From positions 1 through 64,000 of the forward strand of contig NZ_QHKS01000032.1 of assembly GCF_003353175.1 (NCBI RefSeq): a DNA stretch of 64,000 bases. Reading direction: 5' to 3'. Of this stretch, positions 51,842 to 60,843 are shown one piece after another. The position numbers and the translations under genes were made by a program. This DNA is from Paraburkholderia lacunae. GTDB lineage: Bacteria; Pseudomonadota; Gammaproteobacteria; Burkholderiales; Burkholderiaceae. Positions within the stretch are counted from its first letter, which is position 1; every line of letters begins with the position of its first letter. Under the pieces are notes generated by a model. It searched no databases and was not told the origin of the DNA. It worked only from the letters and a program-made list of their open reading frames with translations.

Positions 51842-53065
51842 ATGCCGTACATGCCGCACATGTCAACTGACGCGCTGGAACAAGACTACGTCCTGATTGT
51901 CGAGCCCAATCTCACCGGGCATCGCTGGCGTTATGTCGAGTGGACCATGCAGGCCTGTGCGGAAGCCGGCTATCCGTGCATTCTCGCCACCGAGTGTGCC
52001 AACGAGGATCATCGGCTCGCCCGGCAGATCATCGCCGCCGACCGGCGCGACACGGAAATCGCGTTTGTCGATCCGGAGGAGCGTCCCCGCGGCCTGTTGC
52101 GCGACCCCAACGAATACTGGCGCTTTCACCGCTATTTCAAGCGCGTGTACAAGATCGTCAGCCGCGCGCAACCGATCAGGCTCGTGGTCGTTCCGTACGT
52201 CGACTATTTCTTTTATGCGCTGCCGTTTCTCGGCTCGCCATTCGGCAAGACGCCGTGGATCGGTATCACGATGCGCGCGACCTTTCATCATCACAAGGTT
52301 GGCATCAAGGCGCCCGACCGTCCGTTGGTCAATGCGATCAAGGCGCAGCTCTTCAAACGCGCGGTGAGATCGGCGGGATTGCGCACGCTGCTCACCATCG
52401 ATCCCACGCTGCCGGAGTGGTCGGCGCGCAGCGCATCGAAGTCGAGCGCGGCGATCGCCTACGTGGCGGACCCCTTTCCGGATGAGCATGCGGAAAACCC
52501 CGTGCTCGCCCGCGAACGGCTCGGACTGGACTCCGAACAGCGCTACCTGCTGGTGTACGGCGCCATCACCGAGCGCAAAGGCATCTACGAACTGGTCGAG
52601 GCGCTGACGCGTCTGGACAATGCCCCCACGCTGATCGTCGCCGGCGAGCAGGACGCGGGCACGCGCCATTTCATGCGCAACCATGTCCGCGGCCTGAAAC
52701 CCGCACCGGTGATTCTCGACGCGTTCATCTCAAACGATCTCGAGCGCGATCTGTTCTCCGCCTGCGACGCCGTCTGGCTGGGTTACAAGGGACACTACGG
52801 AATGAGCGGCGTGCTCGTGCAGGCGTACCGCTTCGGCAAGCCGGTCATCGCGACCGAAGACGGGCTGATCGGCTGGTTCAGCCGGCGCTGTGAGCTGGGG
52901 CCGATATTGAGCGACCTGAGTACGGCGTCGATCGGCAAGGCCATCACCGAAGTCGCCACCTCGTGGCCGCATGCGCCGGAGGCCGTCCCGTCCGCTCGCG
53001 AAGATCTGCTGTCGCGGCATACGCTCGGGCAATTCAAGCAGACCTTGCTTCAGCAGATGGCCTGA
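51842..53065 (+). CDS. Glycosyltransferase (GT4-like)
   Basis: A 407-aa GT-B-like enzyme. N-terminal VLIVEPNLTGHRWRYVEWTM, central YLLVYGAITERKGIYELVEA, and the donor-site region VWLGYKGHYGMSGVLVQAYR, FGKPVIATEDGLIGW. The start is MPYMPHMSTD, though the Met at residue 7 is equally likely. It stands divergent from the flippase gene across about 250 bp, within the exopolysaccharide locus. Sugar specificity cannot be told. Confidence 0.75.
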   Translation: MPYMPHMSTDALEQDYVLIVEPNLTGHRWRYVEWTMQACAEAGYPCILATECANEDHRLARQIIAADRRDTEIAFVDPEERPRGLLRDPNEYWRFHRYFKRVYKIVSRAQPIRLVVVPYVDYFFYALPFLGSPFGKTPWIGITMRATFHHHKVGIKAPDRPLVNAIKAQLFKRAVRSAGLRTLLTIDPTLPEWSARSASKSSAAIAYVADPFPDEHAENPVLARERLGLDSEQRYLLVYGAITERKGIYELVEALTRLDNAPTLIVAGEQDAGTRHFMRNHVRGLKPAPVILDAFISNDLERDLFSACDAVWLGYKGHYGMSGVLVQAYRFGKPVIATEDGLIGWFSRRCELGPILSDLSTASIGKAITEVATSWPHAPEAVPSAREDLLSRHTLGQFKQTLLQQMA

Positions 53066-53100
53066 AGCAGCGGCACATTTCAGCGCACCTCGGCACACGC

Positions 53101-53160
53101 CCGCAACCAGCGGCAATCAACGACAACCCACGACAACCCACGGCGACCCTCGGCAACCCG
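53101..53160. repeat. Degenerate 10-bp tandem repeat between convergent stops
   Basis: Six consecutive decamers of the form CGRCAAYCCA: CCGCAACCAG, CGGCAATCAA, CGACAACCCA twice, CGGCGACCCT, CGGCAACCCG. They fill the short gap between the glycosyltransferase stop (53,065) and the acyltransferase stop (53,168). Confidence 0.7.
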
Positions 53161-53167
53161 CGCGCAA

Positions 53168-54454
53168 TCAGCCGGCCGGTTCGCTGCCCGCGCCCGGTTC
53201 GGCACGACGCCGCGCGGCGAGAACCGCGATGCGCGGATCGGCGGGCTCGGCGGTCGTGGTGGAACTGGGGGCGCCCTCGGCGGCCGGCCGCGCGGGTTGC
53301 CGATGCCGCGATGGCGGGCCTTCGGCGGCGAGCGCCTCTTCACGCACCGCACTGCTGCGCTTTTCCGGAAAGAGCGCGTTGCGCATGAGCAGGAACGGAA
53401 ATTCGATCGCGCGCGTCGTCACGTAACCGATCAGGATGGCGAACGCGAACTGCGCGCTCAGTGCGAGAATCCACGTCAGGCTCGGCGCGAGGCCAAGCGC
53501 GGTCGCTTTGCGAATCAGCATGTCGCCGGGTGCGAGCGCAAGCGAATGCCATAGGTAGATGCCGTAAGAATAAAGGCCGACCCATGCGATCGCGCGATAG
53601 ACCAGCGAAGAGCGAAGCGATCCTGAATGTTCGAGCACCAGCACGAGCAACGCGGCGAAGCCGAGCGCCTGAATCGTGTAGCCGATGCTTTCGTCCAGCA
53701 CCAGATTTTTCGTGGCAAACGCCAGCCACATGCACAGCACGACGACCATGGCGATCAGCAATCCTGTGCGCTTCGCCAGCCGCTGATAGACGGCCGGTCT
53801 CATCCAGTAGACCGCGGACAGAATCACGCCGACCAGCAAACTGTCGATCCGGTACTGCGTGTAGGCGAAGGCGCCTTCCAGGTTTCCGTGCGCCACCGCG
53901 AAGCAGCGTGCCGTGAGCACCACCGCGCAGATCGCGGTCAGGATGCTGACGATGGTCCACACGCCCAGACGCCAGCGGGCGAACAGCAACAGGAGCGCCG
54001 GCAATACGAGGTAAAAGTGCTCCTCGACCGCGAGGCTCCAGGTCTGCGTAATCGAGGTGCCCAGATAGTTCTGCAGATGGACCAGGTTCTGGAACAGAAA
54101 CGTATTCCACGGGTGGCGGCCTGCCAGCAGATGGAAAGCGAGCAGCACGTAATACGCGGGCCAGATGCGAAAGATTCGCCGGACGATAAAACGCCGTGCG
54201 TTGACGTGACCTTTTTCGGCGTACTGCCTGAGCAGGAGACCGCCCACCAGAAAGCCGCTCAGCGTGAAAAACAGATTCACGCCTTCACGTCCGAAATTTT
54301 TCAGCGGGTACTCAATAATCTGAAGTAGAAAGTTATTCGTATGGACAGCATGAAAGTGAAACCCCATCACCGCGATAATGGCAATGCCGCGCAGGAAATC
54401 GAGCTCGATTGCCCTGCCGGCTGTGACGGGTTTCGCGCTGCCGAATAATTTCAT
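53168..54454 (-). CDS. Acyltransferase 3 family protein (OafA/YrhL type)
   Basis: A 428-aa inner-membrane O-acyltransferase with about 10 TM helices. The start MKLFGSAKPVTAGRAIELDF has GGAG six bases upstream. Family motifs are IELDFLRGIAIIAVMGFHFH (catalytic His region), FFTLSGFLVGGLLLRQY, RRIFRIWPAYYVLLAFHLL and SLAVEEHFYLVLPALLLLFA. It would acetylate or succinylate sugars of the exopolysaccharide. The last 60 residues are a Pro/Ala/Arg-rich cytoplasmic tail, close to the decameric repeats. Confidence 0.88.
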   Translation of the reverse strand: MKLFGSAKPVTAGRAIELDFLRGIAIIAVMGFHFHAVHTNNFLLQIIEYPLKNFGREGVNLFFTLSGFLVGGLLLRQYAEKGHVNARRFIVRRIFRIWPAYYVLLAFHLLAGRHPWNTFLFQNLVHLQNYLGTSITQTWSLAVEEHFYLVLPALLLLFARWRLGVWTIVSILTAICAVVLTARCFAVAHGNLEGAFAYTQYRIDSLLVGVILSAVYWMRPAVYQRLAKRTGLLIAMVVVLCMWLAFATKNLVLDESIGYTIQALGFAALLVLVLEHSGSLRSSLVYRAIAWVGLYSYGIYLWHSLALAPGDMLIRKATALGLAPSLTWILALSAQFAFAILIGYVTTRAIEFPFLLMRNALFPEKRSSAVREEALAAEGPPSRHRQPARPAAEGAPSSTTTAEPADPRIAVLAARRRAEPGAGSEPAG

Positions 54455-54734
54455 TTTCTTCTCCGCTGACACCCTGCGCGGGCCAATGTCCCCGAATGTC
54501 CCTTTTTGCATCTTCGGTGGCGTCACGCGTGCGTGCGCGCCAACATCAAGGCATTGCCCGACAACCTGAGGGCGGCAGGGTATCTCACGCAACAGTCGGC
54601 CTTTCCTCTGTCGCCAGAACCCAGGCAATCGGCGACGAAACCGGTAGGCGAAATTGGCAAGCCGGGATATTCCCGCACAATGAACTTACGCGAAACCGCC
54701 TGGTATAAACCAACGGCGCCGGGGAGGATCAGCA

Positions 54735-56234
54735 ATGCGCCATCAGTATGCGACGTTGTGGGTTTGGATTTTTCTGTTACCGCTTGCGCTGGACTACAAA
54801 GCGACCGACGCCAACACAGGCCACTTCGCCCAGTTCGTGTTCGTCCTTCCTGTGCTGGTCGCCGGATTGAGCCTGGCGCTGATTGCGCCACGCTTTCACG
54901 ACCGCTCGCGCCTGCGCACACTAGTTACCTTTAGCCTTCTCCTGTGCGTGCTCGGCAGCGTCGTCGCCCAGTTGGTGCAGGACAACGACACCGGCAACTA
55001 TCTGCGTGTCCTGCTGCCGTTCCTGCTGTTCCTGCTGGGCTACGTGGTGGCCTGCCGTCCATGGAGCGAATATCGAATCTCGCAGTTCGAGAGAGCCCTG
55101 TTCGTCGCCAACACAATTAGCCTCGTGTTCACCTTGGTGTACGGCATGGCGACGAGCGGCGGTCTCGAGGAGGTCCGGTACCGGATCATCTCCGTCACGC
55201 TGCTCGGACTCCAGGGCGTGCTGCTGCACGAATTCGTCGTCGCGAAGCGCTTTTCTTTTTTTACGGTTGCGGTGTTCGCCTTCAGCGTGATCGTCGAGTT
55301 GCTGAGCGTCACACGCAGCTTGCTGGTGGGTACGGTGTTGCTGTTCCTGATCGCGATGGGACTGTGCGCGCCGACGGTTCAGCAGATCTGGCGCGCGCTC
55401 GCGCGCAGCCTGGTCGCCGGCGTGGTGATCGCCAGTGTGGCAGGCGTGGCGGCATTGAGCTTCCCCACCGTCACCCAGCACTGGACGCAGCGTATTTTCG
55501 CGTCGGAGGAAACCACCACCGGCAAGGACCCGACCACCATCACCCGGCTCGCCGAAATGCGCGATCAGTACGACCAGGTCACCGCCGACCCCGCGACGAT
55601 GTTATTCGGCGCGGGCTTCGGACACTACTATCGCTACTCGCCCGTCTACCTGCCGGATCTCGCCGGCCAGATCAGCGAGAACGACTTCTATGCGATCAGG
55701 GAATGGGCGGCCGGTCATAACTTCTGGGTGTATCAGTTGTTCGCGGGCGGCCTGCTGTTCGGCATCGGCATGCCGCTTGCCATGTTGGCCGCGCTCGCGA
55801 TCTGTTTTCTCTCCTATCGTCACTGGCGAGCGGTCGTGCCGGACGCGCCGATGCTCCCTGTACTCGGCCGGGCCATCATGCTGTTTGCCGCGCTGCCGGC
55901 TACGTCGATAGGCGGCAATCCGCTCGGACCGCGTTTCTCGGGACTGGTGTTCGGCATCGCGCTCGGCTTGATGATCGCGACGCATGCGCGGCTGCAACGC
56001 GCGCTCCCGGCGAGGCCGAAGCGGGTTCGCCGGCCGCAGCAGATGCGCCCGGTGGTCGTGCCCGAGTTGCCGGGCAGGATCCAGCCCGGCATGGGCCGCG
56101 CGGACCTCGCGGCAACCTTGGGCATCTCACGTTCGGCAAGCGCCGCGGCCGGGTCCGGCGGCTTCGGCCCGCTCGCGTCGTCCGGCACGCCGTCGACGAC
56201 GCGCAGCGTCAATCGATCGAATCTCGCCCGATGA
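54735..56234 (+). CDS. Wzy/O-antigen ligase-like polymerase
   Basis: A 499-aa membrane protein with about 11 TM helices (LWVWIFLLPLALDY, VLPVLVAGLSLALIA, LLPFLLFLLGYVVACRPW). It has a large periplasmic loop (about 250-330) ending in IREWAAGHNFWVYQLFAGGL, the His-Asn-containing block seen in O-antigen ligase/polymerase proteins. The C-terminal 80 residues are cytoplasmic and low-complexity. It probably polymerises the repeat units. Its stop overlaps the next glycosyltransferase start by 4 bp. Confidence 0.78.
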   Translation: MRHQYATLWVWIFLLPLALDYKATDANTGHFAQFVFVLPVLVAGLSLALIAPRFHDRSRLRTLVTFSLLLCVLGSVVAQLVQDNDTGNYLRVLLPFLLFLLGYVVACRPWSEYRISQFERALFVANTISLVFTLVYGMATSGGLEEVRYRIISVTLLGLQGVLLHEFVVAKRFSFFTVAVFAFSVIVELLSVTRSLLVGTVLLFLIAMGLCAPTVQQIWRALARSLVAGVVIASVAGVAALSFPTVTQHWTQRIFASEETTTGKDPTTITRLAEMRDQYDQVTADPATMLFGAGFGHYYRYSPVYLPDLAGQISENDFYAIREWAAGHNFWVYQLFAGGLLFGIGMPLAMLAALAICFLSYRHWRAVVPDAPMLPVLGRAIMLFAALPATSIGGNPLGPRFSGLVFGIALGLMIATHARLQRALPARPKRVRRPQQMRPVVVPELPGRIQPGMGRADLAATLGISRSASAAAGSGGFGPLASSGTPSTTRSVNRSNLAR

Positions 56235-57442
56235 AAATCCTCCACCTGCTCGCAAGCGTCGACCCACGCGCCGGCGGCCCCGTAGAAGGCGTACGCCGCA
56301 GCGGCGTAGCGATGCAAGAAGCCGGACACCAGATCGAAGTGGCCACTTGCGACGCGCCGGGCGCCGCGTACCTCGCGGCCTTTCCGTTTCCGGTGCACGC
56401 CTTTGGCCCAGTCACCAACCGCTACAGCTACAGCGCGCACCTCGCGCGCTGGCTGCGCGCCAACGCACGCCGCTTCGACGCGGTGATCGTCCACGGCTTG
56501 TGGCAATACCACGGCCTTGCCGCGTGGAGGACGCTCAGAAGAAGCGAGGTGCCGTACTACGTGTACGTTCACGGCATGCTCGATCCGTGGTTCAAACAGT
56601 CGTATCCGCTCAAGCACCTCAAGAAATGGCTGTATTGGCCATGGGCCGAATACCGTGTGCTGCGCGACGCGCGCGCCGTCATCTTCACGACGGAAGAAGA
56701 GCGCACTCGCGCGCGGCAATCGTTCTGGCTATACCGGGCCAATGAACGGATCGTGCCGTTCGGCACGACGGTTCCTTCGCTCGACGCCGGCTCCGTACGC
56801 GAAGCGTTCCTGCAAGCCGTGCCGGGTTTGCGCGGCAAACGCATCGTGCTGTTTCTCGGCCGCGTGCACGCCAAGAAAGGCTGCGATCTGCTGATCGAGG
56901 CCTTCGCGCGCATCGCCGGCCACGATCCGGCATTGCATCTCGTCATCGCGGGACCCGACGAGACCGGCTGGGTTGCGCAGTTGCGCGCGCAGGCAGCCGC
57001 GGCCGGCGTCGCGCATCGGCTCAGCCTGCCGGGCATGCTGCAAGGCGATCTCAAGTGGGGCGCGTTTCACGCAAGCGACGTCTTCGTCCTGCCGTCGCAC
57101 CAGGAGAACTTCGGCGTGGCGGTTGCAGAAGCGCTCGGCTGCGGGCTGCCCGCGCTGATCTCCGATAAGGTCAACGTCTGGCGCGAGATCGAAGCGGACG
57201 GCGCGGGCCTCGTCGCTGCCGACACGATCGACGGCACCGAACAGAACCTCGTGCGCTGGTATGAACTCGACGACGACGCCCGGCAGAACATGCGCGCGCA
57301 AGCACGCCGCACTTTCCATGCGCGCTTCCGGATCGAAACCATGGTCGGCGCGTTGACGGCTCTGCTTGACAGCAGAGGCAGCGCCGAGCTGCGCGAACCT
57401 ACGCTCGCCGCTCTGCGAGAAGCGACCCAGCAAAGCCAGTGA
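56231..57442 (+). CDS. Family 4 glycosyltransferase
   Basis: A 403-aa GT-B glycosyltransferase. MKILHLLASVDPRAGGPVEG is a common GT4 N-terminus. The donor domain contains IVLFLGRVHAKKGCDLLIEA, LHLVIAGPDETGW and SHQENFGVAVAEALGCGLPA (E-x7-E-type motif). It overlaps the polymerase gene by 4 bp and so is translationally coupled to it. It is convergent with the GMC oxidoreductase gene. Confidence 0.9.
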   Translation: MKILHLLASVDPRAGGPVEGVRRSGVAMQEAGHQIEVATCDAPGAAYLAAFPFPVHAFGPVTNRYSYSAHLARWLRANARRFDAVIVHGLWQYHGLAAWRTLRRSEVPYYVYVHGMLDPWFKQSYPLKHLKKWLYWPWAEYRVLRDARAVIFTTEEERTRARQSFWLYRANERIVPFGTTVPSLDAGSVREAFLQAVPGLRGKRIVLFLGRVHAKKGCDLLIEAFARIAGHDPALHLVIAGPDETGWVAQLRAQAAAAGVAHRLSLPGMLQGDLKWGAFHASDVFVLPSHQENFGVAVAEALGCGLPALISDKVNVWREIEADGAGLVAADTIDGTEQNLVRWYELDDDARQNMRAQARRTFHARFRIETMVGALTALLDSRGSAELREPTLAALREATQQSQ

Positions 57443-57492
57443 GAGGATGCGCGCGGCATCCCGTCAGCGGCCGGGTCGCTGTTCCTTCCGGG

Positions 57493-59208
57493 TCACTGTT
57501 CCTTCATCAACGGCGTCAACGAAGAGGCTGCGATCGGCAAGGTGTCGATTTTGACCTGGGTCGGCATCGTCATCATGCCGCTGTTGGCCACCACGTCCGG
57601 CGTATCGAGTTGCCGGACCAGATGCCCGGCGAGGCGCAGCGAAAGCGCGGCAATCGTGATGGTCGGAAAGTTCGCGCCGACCGTCGGAAAGACCGAACTG
57701 CCGGCCACATAAAGATTGCCGATCCCGTGCACCTTGCAGTCGCGATCGACCACGCCTTCGCGCGGCGAATCGTGCATGCGCGTCGTGCCCATGTGGTGCC
57801 ACGTTCCCTCCAGCTTCGCGGGCCAGGGACGGCCCTCGAGCGGCGCGTCGAGTTCGACGTCCGCAATCCCGGCCATCTGCAACTCCTGCGCAAGCAACGC
57901 GAAGGTTCTGTCGAACGTGCGCTGGACCTGGGCGCCAAGCCGCCATTCCACCTTGACGCGCGGCATGCCCAACTGGTCGCGCTGATTGCACAAGGTCACG
58001 CGGCTGTCGCGATTGGGCTCCGCTTCGACGATGGCCTGCAGCGTCACACCGGTAATGAGCGCCGGCCACTGATACAGCCGCGTCAAGCCGTAGCCCACGG
58101 TGTCGAGCGGATGCGACGCCATGGTGATGAGGTCGGCCTTCAGGCTGCGGCCCGGCTGGTCTTTGGACAACAGCGCTTCCTTGCAGCGGATCAGCGCCTC
58201 GGACCCTTTGCTGCCCTCGCCGTAAAAGCGCGAGTAGAGCCATACGCGCGAATTGAGCAATTTCTCGCGCTCCATCAGTTCCTGCTTCGGCGCGAATTGC
58301 GAGGAGATCTTCGTGCCGTGCGCGGAGACCGCGGCATTCTGATAGTGGTACTTGATGTCATACAGTTTGTTGCGCGCGAGTCCTGGGCGAAAACGCACTG
58401 TCCCCGACATCATCCGCGGATGGTCCATGAAGAAGCGGCCCACCAGATCGTTGCCATTGCCGAGGCCCGCGGCCTGGACATTGTTCGATGCGAGCAGCAG
58501 CCGCGCGTTCTCGATGCCGCCCGTCGCCAGCACGAAGATCTTGCTCACCACCGACATCCTGCGTCCGCCGAGCGTCGCCACCTGGACGCGCGAAATGCTC
58601 GACGCCTGGGCGTCGGCGTCGATGTTCAGCACGTTCGCATACAGGAACACCCGCACGCGCGACGAACGGGACAGCTCGTCGCGATACAGCTTGCCGAAGC
58701 GCACAGGCGGGCTGAACTGGGCCACGGTGTCGCGCATGTCGCCGGTCGCGAGCGGAATGCGGCGCACGTCGTGGCGGCCGATTTCGCGCTCCCAGTAAGC
58801 GGGGTCGAAATTTTGCGGGCCGAGCTTCAGCAGCTCGTGCGTGCGCGCGTAATACGGCGCCAGTTCGTCGAGACCGAAGGGCCAGCCGCTGTGCGGTATC
58901 CAGTCGCGCTTCTCGAAGTCCCATGGATCCAGCGGGCGGCACCATCCGCCCCAGCAATTGCTGCTGCCGCCGAAGTAGCGGCTACGGGAACCGTCCGCGA
59001 ATGAATACGGAAGACCGGCGTTCTCACCGCGATAGAGATCGCGCGTTTCGTCGTCGGGGCCAAAGCCGCCGCTTTCGAGCATGCAGGTGTCCACCCCCGC
59101 CCTCGCCATCTCGAGTGCGAGCGTGATGCCCGCCACTCCGCCGCCAACGATGCAGACTGCCGCCTCGATGACCGTGTTCTGTTCGACGTTGCGAGTATCG
59201 ATAAACAT
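57493..59208 (-). CDS. GMC-family FAD-dependent oxidoreductase
   Basis: A 571-aa flavoprotein. The start MFIDTRNVEQNTVIEAAVCI has GGAG five bases upstream. Dinucleotide motif AVCIVGGGVAGITLALEMAR is at about 17-36. RYFGGSSNCWGGWCRPLDPW follows near 83-102. The C-terminal GMC part has GTWHHMGTTRMHD (active-site His region) and VAGSSVFPTVGANFPTITIA. It has no secretion signal. Such enzymes oxidise alcohols or sugars; within this locus it may oxidise a sugar or lipid intermediate of polysaccharide synthesis. The substrate is unknown. Confidence 0.85.
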   Translation of the reverse strand: MFIDTRNVEQNTVIEAAVCIVGGGVAGITLALEMARAGVDTCMLESGGFGPDDETRDLYRGENAGLPYSFADGSRSRYFGGSSNCWGGWCRPLDPWDFEKRDWIPHSGWPFGLDELAPYYARTHELLKLGPQNFDPAYWEREIGRHDVRRIPLATGDMRDTVAQFSPPVRFGKLYRDELSRSSRVRVFLYANVLNIDADAQASSISRVQVATLGGRRMSVVSKIFVLATGGIENARLLLASNNVQAAGLGNGNDLVGRFFMDHPRMMSGTVRFRPGLARNKLYDIKYHYQNAAVSAHGTKISSQFAPKQELMEREKLLNSRVWLYSRFYGEGSKGSEALIRCKEALLSKDQPGRSLKADLITMASHPLDTVGYGLTRLYQWPALITGVTLQAIVEAEPNRDSRVTLCNQRDQLGMPRVKVEWRLGAQVQRTFDRTFALLAQELQMAGIADVELDAPLEGRPWPAKLEGTWHHMGTTRMHDSPREGVVDRDCKVHGIGNLYVAGSSVFPTVGANFPTITIAALSLRLAGHLVRQLDTPDVVANSGMMTMPTQVKIDTLPIAASSLTPLMKEQ

Positions 59209-59246
59209 CCCAGCTCCCCATCTTTCTTCATGCAATTCTCGAGTAC

Positions 59247-59298
59247 GTGGTTGCTTGCCGGTCCGGCTGGATGAGCCGCCGGGCCGGCAAGCAACCAC
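59247..59298 (-). repeat. Long inverted repeat (21-bp arms) upstream of the GMC gene
   Basis: GTGGTTGCTTGCCGGTCCGG and on (59,247-59,267) is the inverse of 59,278-59,298 with one mismatch, around a 10-base loop. It lies between the acetyltransferase stop (59,447) and the GMC ribosome-binding site (about 59,215). No T-run follows on either strand. Confidence 0.75.
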
Positions 59299-59446
59299 GC
59301 ACACGCCGTCGGCGCGCCGTCACCGGCGCCACAGCGGGCATCGAGCGGCAAGCGTCGATCGACAAACCCGTTGCGGCCGCCGACATCCGGCGAGCAACGA
59401 CCTCGGCCTCCTCAGCGTAATGACGCTGCGGTTCTGTATCTGTGCT

Positions 59447-60103
59447 TCAGGCCACGGAATCGAAGCGATTCCTGATGAAGCGGCATGGATTGCCGCCATA
59501 CACGCCGCCCGGCGCGAGCGAGCGATGCACGACGGACAAAGGCGTCACCACGGCCGAACGGCCGATCGTCACGCCCATCTGCACGACACACTTCGACGTA
59601 ATCCAGACACCGTCCTCGATGACGATAGGGGCCACGCGCAGATCCATCGTGCTGCGCATGTCGTGAGATCCGGCGCTCAGCAACGTACCCTGCGAGATGC
59701 AGACGTTCGAGCCGATGCGGATCATGGCCTGGTTGTAGATCCAGACGTCGACGCCGAACCAGCAGTTCTCGCCCACCTCGAGATTCCACGGCGCCTTCAC
59801 GCGCAGCGGATGCACGAACCGGCACCCGGTGCCGATCTTCGCGCCGAACAGCCGTAGCAGCGCGACGCGGATGAATGAAAGGGGCAGCAGCTTGTTGTTG
59901 ATCACACAGGCTTCAACGACAAACCAGATGAGTTCGATGAGAATGCCGCGCTTCGCGCGGTAGTTTCCCTTCCCGGCAAGACTCAGATCGATGACGCGGC
60001 CGTTTTCGCGCACGCCGTTCACGTCCGGCGCAGCGGGTGCGTCGGGTACGTCCGGTACTTCCGGCATGCGGCCGATCTGCGGATCGTCGGCTACGTTACC
60101 CAT
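59447..60103 (-). CDS. Left-handed beta-helix acetyltransferase (WcaF-like)
   Basis: A 218-aa hexapeptide-repeat acyltransferase. AGGAG lies seven bases upstream of the chosen ATG (MGNVADDPQIGRMPEVPDVP); a longer frame exists. After a Pro/Asp-rich leader, residues about 75-210 match the WcaF/LbH family: IGTGCRFVHPLRVKAPWNLE, VGENCWFGVDVWIYNQAMIR, IGSNVCISQGTLLSAGSHDM (with the catalytic His) and GGVYGGNPCRFIRNRF. It probably transfers acetyl from acetyl-CoA to a sugar of the polymer. Confidence 0.88.
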   Translation of the reverse strand: MGNVADDPQIGRMPEVPDVPDAPAAPDVNGVRENGRVIDLSLAGKGNYRAKRGILIELIWFVVEACVINNKLLPLSFIRVALLRLFGAKIGTGCRFVHPLRVKAPWNLEVGENCWFGVDVWIYNQAMIRIGSNVCISQGTLLSAGSHDMRSTMDLRVAPIVIEDGVWITSKCVVQMGVTIGRSAVVTPLSVVHRSLAPGGVYGGNPCRFIRNRFDSVA

Positions 60104-60284
60104 CAGTTCTCTCCTGACGCGCGCGGTAGTAAACATACCCATCTGTACCGCGCGTGGTGCCATTATGTTGCGGCGCCCGGCGACGCTTTGCGCTATGGCC
60201 GTCCGGGGAGGCCTTTTGGCGGCTACATGCGTGCTGCGTGGCGCACGATAGGCTTATCGCGACCGCATCTGTCCGGGGACTACG

Positions 60285-60812
60285 ATGAACACTTCGCTTC
60301 GTCATGCCGTTACCTCGCTGTTCGCCGCCATTGCTTCGTGCGTATGCGCCGCCCCGGCGCTCGCCCAGGGGGCCGCCGGCGCACCGGCCGCACCCGCTGC
60401 GCGCGCGGCGGCTCCTGCTCCCGGCTACGGCGGCAACGCCATGGCGCCGAAAAAAGATGGCCGGGCGGCTCATCGTGCGAGCGAAGAGCAGTTGCTCGGC
60501 GCTCCACAGGAATACGGCAGCCCGACCGACTTGCCGCGGCGCAATACCGTCGACGCCCAGCAGGCGGCCCTGCTCGACGAGCAGCGCATGAGCATGACCG
60601 CCACGGGTCCGGGCGGGCAGCCGGCGCCGCTCAAAGGTCAACGCAACAAGGCGCCGCTCGCGGCCGCCAACGGCAAAGCGCGCGGCGCCGCCCAGGCCCG
60701 TCCGAACGCGAACGACGCCATGCTGCCCGCAGCAGCGGCGAAGACCACCTACGCCGACCCGTACGACCTCACCGGCACCGGCAAGCGCGGCGTTTACCGC
60801 TCTCCGTGGTGA
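60285..60812 (+). CDS. Exported Ala-rich hypothetical protein
   Basis: A 175-aa secreted protein. MNTSLRHAVTSLFAAIASCV leads a signal peptide ending about ALAQ (28). The mature part is Ala/Gly/Pro-rich, with a more conserved middle (EEQLLGAPQEYGSPTDLPRR) and a C-terminus ending DPYDLTGTGKRGVYRSPW. GGGG precedes the ATG. It is divergent from the acetyltransferase gene and convergent with wcaI. No family is recognised. Confidence 0.65.
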   Translation: MNTSLRHAVTSLFAAIASCVCAAPALAQGAAGAPAAPAARAAAPAPGYGGNAMAPKKDGRAAHRASEEQLLGAPQEYGSPTDLPRRNTVDAQQAALLDEQRMSMTATGPGGQPAPLKGQRNKAPLAAANGKARGAAQARPNANDAMLPAAAAKTTYADPYDLTGTGKRGVYRSPW

Positions 60813-60843
60813 TGTCGCCTTCATAACCGCGCCGTGTGCCGGA

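Noticed and set aside
24041..53160. CRISPR array
   Set aside because: The tandem repeats have no spacers and a 10-bp unit, and no cas genes are present.
57439..59004. 521-aa plus-strand frame
   Set aside because: Antisense to the GMC oxidoreductase; no signature.
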